Below, in pieces: positions 51,766-62,700 of a DNA stretch of 64,000 bases; position 1 is the stretch's first letter, and every line of letters begins with the position of its first letter. The stretch comes from Aggregatilineales bacterium (GTDB lineage Bacteria > Chloroflexota > Anaerolineae > Aggregatilineales > Ch27), in contig JARKNX010000039.1 in NCBI GenBank assembly GCA_029976025.1, forward strand, positions 17,538 through 81,537, given 5' to 3'. The notes below the pieces were generated by a model, which worked only from the letters and a program-made list of their open reading frames with translations, searched no databases and was not told the origin of the DNA. The position numbers and the translations under genes were made by a program.

Positions 51766-52320
51766 TTAGCGTCTATCCTGCACCTGCCAGCGGATTTCGC
51801 TTTCACCCGTCTGGCGGTTGATCCAGCGCGCCAGCACAAACAGAAAATCCGAGAGCCGGTTGAGGTACACAATAGCCGCCGGATTGACCGTCTCGACATG
51901 CTGGAGGGCCACACACGATCGCTCAGCGCGGCGGCATACTGTGCGGGCCACATGCAGCATAGCCGCTGGCCCGGCCCCGCCGGGCAGGATGAACTGGCGC
52001 AGCGGCTCCAGGTCCTGTTCCATTTGATCGATTGCTCTTTCCAGGGCCTCAGCCGCGCCCGGCTCGATCCGGACAACTCGCGCCGATGAGGCGTCGGAGG
52101 GCGTAGCCAGATCCGCCCCGAGGTAGAATAGATCGTGCTGCACGGCCTCCAGCCATTGTCGGGCCACAACAGGCAGCTCACAGGTCCGGACCATGCCCAG
52201 CCAGGCATTCAGCTCATCTACCGTCCCGTAAGCCTCTACCCGGATATGATCTTTAGGTACGCGCTGGCCTCCAAATAGGGCCGTATCTCCGGAATCGCCG
52301 GTTCTGGTGTAAATTTTCAT
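51766..52320 (-). CDS. PduO-type cob(I)alamin adenosyltransferase
   Basis: A 184-residue protein from the ATG at 52320. KIYTRTGDSGDTALFGG is the ATP-binding N-terminus of the family, VEAYGTVDELNAWLG, ARTVCRRAERSC and YLNRLSDFLFVLARWIN are the conserved helices. It adds the adenosyl group to cob(I)alamin to make coenzyme B12. No other B12 genes and no B12-dependent enzyme gene lie in the window. The longer in-frame extension upstream covers the divergent gene and was not used. Confidence 0.94.
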   Translation of the reverse strand: MKIYTRTGDSGDTALFGGQRVPKDHIRVEAYGTVDELNAWLGMVRTCELPVVARQWLEAVQHDLFYLGADLATPSDASSARVVRIEPGAAEALERAIDQMEQDLEPLRQFILPGGAGPAAMLHVARTVCRRAERSCVALQHVETVNPAAIVYLNRLSDFLFVLARWINRQTGESEIRWQVQDRR

Positions 52321-52338
52321 GAGGAAGTCCTGTAAAGT

Positions 52339-53565
52339 ATGCCGGGCGATAACTATACGAGAAGACTGGCAGATATGACAACAGTCAATCAGAATCGAAT
52401 CAGTCGCGTCACGATGATCGTGCTGAACGACGTTATTCACGACAGCCGGGTACGGCGCGAAGCAGACGCGCTGGCAGGCGCCGGTTACGACGTAACTATA
52501 ATCGGGACACAACGAATATGCGACAGGCTGCCGGATACAGAATCGTTCGCAGGGTGGACGCTGATCCGATACTGTTACGGGAGCGGGCTGGAGCGGCTGC
52601 GCAGGTACCGCGCGCTGGCTCCGCTGCGCCACCTGTGGCAGGCCGCCGGCCTGATCCGCTTCTTGCGCCGGCAGATGCCCGCCATCTGGCACGCTCACGA
52701 CTTCCCGGCGCTGCTGCTTGTGACGGCGGCCCGGCTGGGGAAGCGCCGCCCCGGAAAGCTGGTTTACGATTCGCATGAGCTGTACTTCCAGCGGGAGGAT
52801 GTTTCGCGTCGGGGCCGGGGGCGCTGCTGGCGGCGGATCGGCGCGACTCTGGAGCGCAGGCTGGCCCGCCGGGCCGATCTCCTGCTGACGACAAGTCCCG
52901 GCTTCGCCGCGTTTCTCTCGCACGCCTGGTCAGTCCCCCCTCCGGTCGTCGTGCTGAACGGCGCCATCCTTCCGGATGACACGCCTCCGCTGGAGCGGCC
53001 TCCCGGCGCGCGGCTATGGCTGGTACATACAGGCTATCTGCTGGAGCGCGGGCGCCTGCTGGAACAAATCCTATCCGGCCTGACCCGGACTGCCCCCGAC
53101 GTCCACCTGACCTTTCTCGGTGAAGGGCCATCGGAGGCACGCCTGCGTTCCCTCAGCAATGAGCTTGTCCTCAGCGAACGGGTGCACTTCGTCCCACTGA
53201 CGCCGCCGGAAAAGGTCAGCGCCGCCATCCGGGGCGCCGATGCCGCTGTAATCGCGTTCGATCCGCGTCCGCCGGGGTATGCGCTCACCCTCCCCAACAA
53301 GCTATTCGAGGCGATTGCCGCCGGGTGTCCGGTCCTGGCTCATCGAACTCCGGGTCTGGAAGCGTTCCTGAAGGAATATCCGGTTGGCGTCCTGTGGGAC
53401 AGCAGCGATCCGGCCAGCTTCCCCGCAGCGCTCAGCCAGTTGGCCGCTGATTCCAGCCGCGCCAGATGGCAGTCCATCCTTCAGGCTACCCAGCAAATAG
53501 TGGGGTGGGACGCCCAGGCGGCGCGGCTGGCAGATGCATACAGCCGGATCGCGCCGGAAGAATGA
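52339..53565 (+). CDS. GT4-like glycosyltransferase
   Basis: A 408-residue GT-B protein. VTMIVLNDVIHDSRVRREADALAGAGYDVTI is the N-terminal Rossmann start with the DSRVRREA motif found in GT4 enzymes of surface polysaccharide synthesis. AIWHAHDFPALLL and KLVYDSHELYF follow. The C-terminal domain has LVHTGYLLERGRLLEQIL and the nucleotide-sugar region PNKLFEAIAAGCPVLAHRTPGLEAFL. An AGGAAG lies 11 bases before the ATG; an alternative ATG at 52375 is possible. Only 18 bases separate it from the divergent adenosyltransferase start. Confidence 0.88.
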   Translation: MPGDNYTRRLADMTTVNQNRISRVTMIVLNDVIHDSRVRREADALAGAGYDVTIIGTQRICDRLPDTESFAGWTLIRYCYGSGLERLRRYRALAPLRHLWQAAGLIRFLRRQMPAIWHAHDFPALLLVTAARLGKRRPGKLVYDSHELYFQREDVSRRGRGRCWRRIGATLERRLARRADLLLTTSPGFAAFLSHAWSVPPPVVVLNGAILPDDTPPLERPPGARLWLVHTGYLLERGRLLEQILSGLTRTAPDVHLTFLGEGPSEARLRSLSNELVLSERVHFVPLTPPEKVSAAIRGADAAVIAFDPRPPGYALTLPNKLFEAIAAGCPVLAHRTPGLEAFLKEYPVGVLWDSSDPASFPAALSQLAADSSRARWQSILQATQQIVGWDAQAARLADAYSRIAPEE

Positions 53566-53597
53566 TAGTTGCCACCAGAACCAACCTTCACTGAATT

Positions 53598-53626
53598 TTC
53601 ACAACTTAGCAACAAAATAGTACAAT
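53598..53626 (+). promoter_or_regulatory. Probable promoter of the giant DUF11/sortase gene
   Basis: TTCACA (53598-53603) and TACAAT (53621-53626) are spaced by 17 bases. The predicted leader of about 130 bases contains an imperfect hairpin (53667-53690, arms ATGAGTGGGC and GCCTGCTCAT). No known riboswitch was recognised. Confidence 0.6.
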
Positions 53627-53764
53627 GAGTACTTGCCCTTTTGGTAGAGAGACCATGATAATGATAATGAGTGGGCATGCGCCTGCTCATGGTTTCTTGA
53701 CATATCCATCCTGGGGTGCGCTCAGGGTTATGGCAGGTTGGCTTAGTGCTGCGGGGGAATGAAT

Positions 53765-56700
53765 ATGGCGAACAAGCGGCGGCGGACTGTACTGACTCTG
53801 GCCTTCATCCTGTGGATGATTTTGAGCAACTTCAACTTCCCGGTTTCCCAGCTCTCTCCGCAGCCAGCCGCTGCCGAAGCCGCCGACCCCGCACCGGAAA
53901 TGGCGGCGGACCGGCCCGATGGCTCCCGTTCTCAATATCCTGGCTTCTGCCCGAATGACGACGCCTACAACCATATCCGCGTTCAGATCACGCAGATCGC
54001 CGCTAACTCCACTATTTTTGGCAACCAGGTTGTCAATGCTCCCAATACCGGCTCTCTGCTCCAGGTGATCCCTGGCGAGGTCGTCACTATCACGGTACGG
54101 CTGACCAACGACCATACGGAAACACTGACCACGGTCCAGGGCGAGCTGGTCATGAATGTCGATGGATCATCTCCGCAGACTCTTACTCCGACCTGGACGA
54201 ACTGGACCGGGCGCACCGGGCCGGGAGATACCTTCAGCGGCTCGCTGGCCCAGGGGGCTTTTGTTGAAGGTCAGGTGCAGTACACGGCCCGGGCTTCTGA
54301 TCCTACCACCGTCAACTACCGCTGGTATGCCTGGGGCTACTACAGCTCCGATGGGCGCTGCGACACCGATACGGCCGACAAGCGCCCTGCCAGCGATATG
54401 CGCTTCATGGTGCTCGGTCCCCATATTACCGTGGACGTGAGCGCCCCTCCGGCGGTAGAAGTGGGCAACCTGATCACCTGGACGCTCACCATCACCAACC
54501 AGCGCGCGCTGGCCACAGATATTAATTACGCCAACGATATATTCTTCGAGACCACCACCTATGGTCAGTGCACCCCTAACCCGGGCGGGACTACAATCGA
54601 GAGTCTGCTCTCAACGCTGTCACTTCCGGCTACGATAGGGGCCACGGCCACGGCCACGTTCTCCTGTACGATGCTGGCCGGGTACCCCGATCCGGTCGTC
54701 AATACCGTTCGGGTAGGGGCAACGGCGGCCGGGCTGCCGCTGGAATTTCTTGACAGCGCTACGACGGAAAAATCGGAAGCATCGATCAAGGTTATGAAGT
54801 TCGCCAATGTGACCGAAGCCGGCGTTGGCGACACCATCATCTACACTATCCGCGTGGAAAACGACGGCAACACGGACTTGAACAATGTCACGGTTGTCGA
54901 TACGCTGACCGGCCTCCTGACCGACGTGCCGCGCACAATGACCCCCGGCCAGGTCTACCAGCAGAATGTCAGTTATGTTGTCAAAGACACCGATGCGGAT
55001 CCGATCATCAATATCGTGACGGCCATCGGCGTCTCGCCACGGGGGGCGACAGTTGGCAGCAACTTCAGCGCAAGTGTGGACAAAAAGAACCCGGCGCTTG
55101 ACCTGACAATGACAGCATCGCCCACCGCCGCGACCGTCGGAAGCCCTGTCACCTACGACTTCCAGGTGCGAAATACCAGCACAGAAGGTCTGGTGAATGT
55201 CCGGGTTAACTTCCCGCTGTGCGGCGGCAATGTCCCCCTCAATCGCACCTCCCTGCCCGCCGGTGAGATCGCCACCGGATCGTGCGTTTACACGATCCAG
55301 GCAACCGATCCAGACCCGCTTGGCTTCACTCCGCAGACTACGGCAACCGCCTCGGCAGTCACACCTCAGGGGTCTACGATCACTGATTCGGCCTCCGTTT
55401 TCGTCGATATCCTCAGCACCAACCTGCGGGTCACTCTGACTGCCGACCGCCAGACTGCGCTGCGTGGCGACACCATTGTCTATACCGTATCGATCTCCAA
55501 CCTGACCGCGAGCGCGGTGACTATCAACACGATCACGAGCAATCTGCTCGGCAATATCGGCGCCACGCCGCAGACTCTTCAGGCTACAGGCCAGCCTGGC
55601 GCAACTTACAACTTCACGGTGCAGTATACGGTCAGCGGCAGCGACCCGGACCCGCTCCTCCACATCGTGACCGCAGTTGACAGCAACGGGAACTCCGACG
55701 CGACCTCCAGCAGCGTGGATATCAGCGACGCTCAGTTGTTCATCACCGTCGTAGCCAACCCGCCGGATGCACAATCGCCCGGCAATCCGGTGAATTACGA
55801 TATCCTGATCGCCAATAACGGCCGTATCACCCTGACCGATGTGCGGGGCTTCTGGCAGGCAGTAGGCCGGGGCGAACCCGAATCCACGCTCAACATCGTC
55901 TTCTCTGACGGCGACGATGTCATGGCTCCTTTTGAAATCGCCACGGCCCAGCTCTCGCGCACCGTACAGAGCGACGATCCCGACCCGCTGACCGTCCTTA
56001 TCCGGATCGAAGGCCGGGACGACCTCGGGCTGCTGCGAAGTTTCTACGGCACAGCCACTATTGATGTGTTGCCCACCCAGCTTCAGGTCCGCAAGATTGG
56101 CGACGCCAGCCGGGCCGCCGTCGGCGATACCGTCACCTACGAGTTCTACGTGGAGAACGTCTCTGATACCGGCGAGACTATCCAGAATATCACGCTGACC
56201 GACCCGCTCTGCCCTATGGCGCTGTCCGGTTGCACCGGGAACAATGTCAACCTGGCGCTCTATGATCCCAGCACCGGCGCGTTAACCGATCCAAATTCCG
56301 GGCAGCCAATCCCGCCCGGGGTGTTTGCAACCAGCATCCCCTCCCTGGCGCCTCCCTCAGGCCCCAACCGGGGGCAGATGGCCTACGGGCAGATTCAATA
56401 TGTTGTGCAGGTCAGCGATCTGGAACGCCCGGAAGGCATCCTGACAAATGAGGCCACCGTCCAGGGGACCAAGCAAAGCGACGGGCAGACCGTGCGCGAT
56501 GTCAACACCTGGGACCTGGAGGTGGTAAATCCGCTGGAGATCGAGAAGATCGCCGACAAGGTGATCGCCAGCGTCGGCGGCGGCATTTTCTACCAGTTCA
56601 CAGTGCAGAATATCGGATCGCTGAGCACGATCACCAACATCACGCTCACCGATCCGCAGCTGGGGTGGACCTTCACCCGGGCCAGCCTGGGGCCGGGCGA

Positions 56701-59700
56701 AATCTGGCAAGTCCCCGATCCGGCGGCAGTTCGACCGACGGACTGCACACCGCCAACCGCTTACCCGACTGACTATCAGGTTCGGCCGGGCGATGGCCCC
56801 AGGTTGACTAACGTGGCCGAAGTGACAGGCACGGTCAACAGCCAGACGGTTACCGCTACCGCCGAATGGAGCGTTGAGATCAGCGACCCTGTTGTGGTAC
56901 GGAAGACCGGGCCTGCCCTGGCGGTTATTGGCGACCAGATCACTTACTCGATCGCGATCACCAATGTGTCGGAGACCAGCTATACAATCCTGGACGCGGT
57001 AGACACGTCCAACAGCCATAACCCGGCCACTCAGACCCGGACCTGGAACCAGCAGTGGTTCATCAACAACACCGGCGATGCCACCCTTGCACCCGGCGAA
57101 ACAATCACGATGCAGTACTCCTACACGATTCAGCCGCACGATCCGGACGAGCTTACCAACGACTTCGTGATCAACGTGCAGTCTGGCAGCAGCACTGAGT
57201 CCTACAGCGCGCAGACTACGGTGAACGTCTACAGTCCGTTCCTGATCTTCAAGATTCCGGATAAGTTCTTCGCTGTAGTCGGTCAGGCTATCCACTATGA
57301 TTACTATGTCTACAATATATCCAGAATACGGATGGACCAGATCTCGCTAACCGACGATCATCTGGGCCGTATCGCCGTCCGTACACGGGCGGAGGTCCCC
57401 GGCGGCGCCTACACCACGGCGCTGCGCAGCCTGCTGGGCCGGACGGGCAACCTGGTCGTATGCGTCCCGCCGCTATGCGACAGCCTTTATGACTATGTCA
57501 AGAGCGATCCGGCAGCCGGGGCGAATACCTACGTCGTGACGCCAGTCGATGCCCAGAGTGACAGGCTGATCAATACCATCACTGTTGACGGAGTCACGGG
57601 GACGAACTCTTACGGTGTGCTAGCCGGCCAGCGAATCTTCACCATAGATGAAGCTACCGTGCAGGTCGGCAACCCGCTGACAATCACCAAGATCGGCCCG
57701 GCGACAGCCAGCCGCGGCGACACCATCAACTACGCGATCACAGTTACCAATACCAGCCCGCTTACCTCCGGCATCACCATTCAGAACGTGAGCGTCGTCG
57801 ATGCTCAGACCGGTCAGGTTGCGCTGACCCCGCCTAATCCGAATCTGGCGCCGGGGCAGTCAGCGACCGGGACGGCGACACTGACTGTGCCGCTGACGGC
57901 GGGCGATCCGTTCACCAACCTGGCGACCGCTTCTGGCCGGATTACGCTGCTGGTCAACGGGGTGCCGACTACCTACGACATCACCTCGACAGCCAGCACC
58001 ACGGTTGATCTGACCGATCCATTGCTGGAAGTTATCTTCACAGCAAATACCACCACCGCTCCACGCAACACAGTCGTCACCTGGACGGCGGTCATCACCA
58101 ACAACAGCGCCGACACGCCAATCCAGAATGTGACATATAGCGATGCCACCGGGATCGATATCCTCGCCGCATCGCAGGCGGCGGGCACGCCCTGTCCGAC
58201 ATCGCTGCCTATCAGCTCGTCACAAACCTGCCAGTGGACCTACACCATCAGCGACTCCGATCCTGATCCTCTGGATAATACGCTGACTGTGCGGGGCGAG
58301 ACTCCGGGCGGAACCCCGGTTGCGGCGTCTGATCAGTTCATCATCGATCTGATCGATCCGCGCTTCAGGGTGAGCAAGACCGCCGCCCCCAATATCGCCT
58401 TCATAGGCGACTCGATCGTCTACACGATAACGGTGACCAACACCAGCGGCGGCCAGATGCGCAATGTCCGCGCCTTTGACTCGATCACCGGGCCGGTCAC
58501 GCTAACCTTCCCCGGCGGGGTGAACGGCATCCTGAATAACGGCGAGACGGCGACTGCACAGATCGCATATACAATTTCGCCTTCCGATCCGAACCCGCTC
58601 GTGAACACGGTCACCGCTACCGGTACCTCCGGGCCGAATCAATTCACCGACAGCACCTATACCACCGTGCTGATCACCGCCTCACAGCTTGTCGTGACGA
58701 AGAATCCTACGCCACGAATCGTGGAAAGTGGCGATACGGTCCGGTACAACATCGCTATCACCAATGTGGGTCGGACGCCAATCCGCAACCTGAGCGTTGT
58801 GGACCCCGCGATCGGCCTGGATACATCAGCTAACCCCGGCGTGTGTGGCGGCGCTATCTCCCACGGCGGGCATACCTACAACCTGACCTGCACCGTGGAT
58901 ACTCCGCTGACGGTAGGCCCTCTCGATGCGCTCAACCCGTTCGAGGTAGCCTTCATCACTTACACAATCACCGCCAGCACCCTGCTCCCGGACCCGTTTA
59001 TCAACTCTGTCGTCGCCAGAGGCGTCGATCCGGATGGCAACATCATTGAGGGAACCGACACAGTCGCCGTCGATATCGTGGTCCCCGGCATTGTCCTGAA
59101 CAAGACAGCGAATCGGGCCGGCGCATCGATCGGTGACACGGTGCTGTATACCGTGCAGGTCACCAATACCGGAGCCTCTCCTCTCGATAACGTCCGCATT
59201 GTCGATAACGAAATTGGCAGCGCCGATATCCCCATGAGCGTCGAGGGCGGCCCGACACAAACCCAGTTCACCCTGGGGGCAGGCCAGACCGCGACCGGCG
59301 TGATCACGTATGTCGTGACCAATACAACGCCGAATCCGTTCATCAACACAGTGACTATGTTCGTCAATGGCGTCGCCGTCGATGGCGCCGCAGCCAGCAT
59401 CGAGATCCGCGATCTGGGTATCTCTGTGACCAAGACGGCGCGCGTGGCCTCCGCCGTAATCGGCGATACCATCACTTACGACATCGAAGTCCGTAACGAT
59501 AGCAACCAGACCCTCACTGCCGTCACAGCTACCGACCATCTGTCCGGCCTGCCGGTGACGCTCACCGATCCGGTATCCGGCGCTGTCGTCACCCAGCTTG
59601 CTTCGGGTGAGCGGGCCGTCGGGACATTCACATATGTAGTGCCGGTGAATTCGCCAGACCCGCTTCTGAATCGTGTGACAGCTACCGCACGGGCCAGTTC

Positions 59701-62700
59701 TGGCGTGTACCTCTCGGCGAGCGCGCTGGCGCTGGTTGATATCCGCGAAGCCGATGTCAGCCTGAGCAAGACGGCCTCCACCGCTACCGCGATTGTGGGC
59801 GATCTCGTCACGTATAACTTCATCGTTCGCAACGAGGGGACTTCGCCCCTGACCAACGTGCGGGTTACCGATCCGTTGTGCGCGACCGCCAGCAGCGGCT
59901 GCAGCGGCGGAGCGGTCATCCTGACCTTCCCCGGCGGGACAACCGGCACCTCCGGGACGCTGGATAGCGGCGAACAGGCCACCGGCAACATCATCCGGGC
60001 CATTCAGCCAGCAGATCCGGATCCGCTGGTCAACACAGCCCTCGCTCGCGCCGAGACGTTCAACGGGCTGACGATTCAGGATATCGACAGCGCCACCGTC
60101 CAGATCTCGGCCTCCGATCTGCTCGTCACCAAGACGATTCTCGGTGTGGGAACCTGCACCACCTACGATAACCGGCCTGTCGTCCAGATTGGCGAGCAGG
60201 TAGCCTATACCGTGCAGGTGGCAAATATCGGCACAGCCACCATCACTGATATAGCCCTCGTTGATAGCCTGATCGGGGACATCACCTCCACCGTACTGAG
60301 CACGGGGACAACGCTGGGCGCCGGAGGGCACAGCTCCGGATGCGTCGAGATTCCGGTGACGGCGGCCAGCCCGAATCCGCTGGTGAACACTGTGACCGCT
60401 ACCGGGCTGATCGGAACTACTACCGTGACGGATACGACTTCGGCCAGCATCCCGGTCGGCAGTTCCGGCGCGCTGATAGTGACTAATATGCCCGACCGGG
60501 GCACAGCCAGCATCGGCGACACCGTGACTTACACAGTCACCATTCGCAATAGCGGCCTCACCTCGCTCACCAATGTCCAGGCTACCAGCCCGCACGCGGG
60601 CGGCCTTATCCCGCTGAACACGACGACGCTGGCGCCGGGCCAGAGCGCAATCGGCACCTATACGCACCAGATCACTGGTCTGGACTCAGACCCGTTCCTG
60701 AGCACGGTGACAGTGACTACCGCCGAAGGGCTGACCGGGACGGCGACGGCCACCGTGGATGTGGTCACGCCCGGCATTCGCGTCACCAAGGTAGCGACGC
60801 CAGATTTCGCCACTGTAGGGACCGAGATCGCCTATACCATCACGATCACGAACACAGGCACGGAACCGCTGAGCGACCTGCACGTGATCGATCTGCTGCT
60901 CGGCGGCAATATCACCGGGTGCTTCGACGCTACTGTGGCCCTGCCAACGCCCGCGCCTGCCTGCACGGTGCCGGTTAACACGACTCCGGTCAACCTGAAT
61001 CCGGGAGCCAGCATCAGCGCCACCATTCGCCGGACGCTGACCAGCAGCGACGGAGACCCCAGCATCAACACAGTCGCGGCGCAGGGTGCGACAACCACCC
61101 AGGTGCTGACGGATACCGCCAGCGCCCGGGTCAACGTCATCACGGCTAATGGATTGGCCGTTGTCAAACAGGCCGATGTTTCTGCGGCGCAGAACGGCGA
61201 TACGATCATCTATACCGTGACGGCTCTCAACCTGGGCACGACGCCTATCACCAACCTGACTGTCAACGATACCATGGCCGGATCGCTCATCCCGCCGGTC
61301 ACCTCGCTGGATGTCGGGCAGAGGATGACGATCACCTACACGCACACGGTGAATACCGCACGGGATCGAAATCCCCTGATCAACACCGTGCTGGTCGCAG
61401 GTCGCAACGGCCTCGGGCAAACGGTCAGCGATTCGTCGTCGGCCTCGGTGGACCTGTTGAGCAGCAGCGATATTCGCGTCACGCTTGCCGCCGACCGGGG
61501 GACAGTGCTGCCGTCGCAGGCAATCAACTATCTGGCGACCATCACCAATATCGGGACGGACACGCTGACAATCACCAACGTCACAGCCCAGTTCCCCAAT
61601 GGCACGCAGGATACCACCCTGGCCAGTTCGCTCCCCACCCTGCTCCTGGGGCCAGGCCAGAGTGTCACCACTACTTTCCCGTACACTGTCCTGCCCTCCG
61701 ATCCTTCACCGGTCGTCACGCGGGTCACGGCCCAGGCGACCCGGCAGTCAGACGGGCAAACAGTCTCCGACACCGGCGCGGCGTCCGTGGAAATCACCTC
61801 CGCTTCGTTAGCCCTGGATGTGCGAACTATAAGCTGTGGCATCCCCTGCATCGTCGTAGCCGGCAGCACGCTCCAGATTCAGGCGATCGTCACCAACGAT
61901 GGCGCCATCACCCTGACTAACGTCACGCTTACCAGCACGCCCCCCCTCCAGACTACGGATCAGACTACCGGCCTGATCCTCGGCCCGGGCGCGTCGGCTA
62001 CAGTCCACTACACCTATGTGGTGCCATTCAATGTCTCAAATCCGCTCAACATCACGGTGGACGCCTCCGGCACTGACCCGATTGGCGGCATCATCAACAC
62101 TAGCTTCGGGATCAGTCTGGATACATCGAACCCGCGCATCAGCGTCACGCTGAGCGCGGATCGCACGCTCGCCCCGCCAGGCTCCGTCGTCACCTATACA
62201 GCCCGACTCAGCAATCCCGGCTCCGATACGCTGCAGAACATCGCGGCTATGGACAGCACGGTCGGCTCCGTGACTAGCCGCCTGCCGGCGCTGACGCTGG
62301 CGCCCGGTGCCACGATGACCTTCACTTACCAGCACACGGTCAGCCAGAGCGATCCGGACCCGATCGTCAACACGCTGACGGTCAGCGCTGTCACCGCGTT
62401 CCGCCACACGGTCGCTGACAACGACACCATCCTGATCAACGTCCAGCGTCCGGAGTTGTTCGCTCTCGTCACGGCAAGCGTGCAATCGGCTCACATCGGC
62501 GAGACTATCAACTACAACGTCACCATCATCAATATCGGCGATGGGCCGGTCAACAATCTGCACGGGTCTTACCTGGTGGATACCGGCGCTGGCGGCGCCG
62601 GGGTATTGCCCCGGCCGCCGAGACAAAGCGGTTCTGTGTTCATCTCAGTTCCGAATCTACCGGTCGGCGCCTCCACAAACGGCACCTTCAGCCATGTGGT

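Noticed and set aside
51766..52923. A 385-codon version of the cobalamin adenosyltransferase
   Set aside because: The added N-terminal 200 codons lie opposite the glycosyltransferase and have no family features. The conserved start KIYTRTGDSG coincides with the ATG at 52320.
58826..60667. A 613-codon open frame on the minus strand, antisense to the DUF11 repeats
   Set aside because: Its peptide is repetitive with many Arg, Gly and Asp and no family motif, and it mirrors repeat composition of the sense strand. The sense frame has a signal peptide, repeats and a sortase domain. Similar antisense frames at 54620-55774 and 56357-57295 are artefacts of the same kind.
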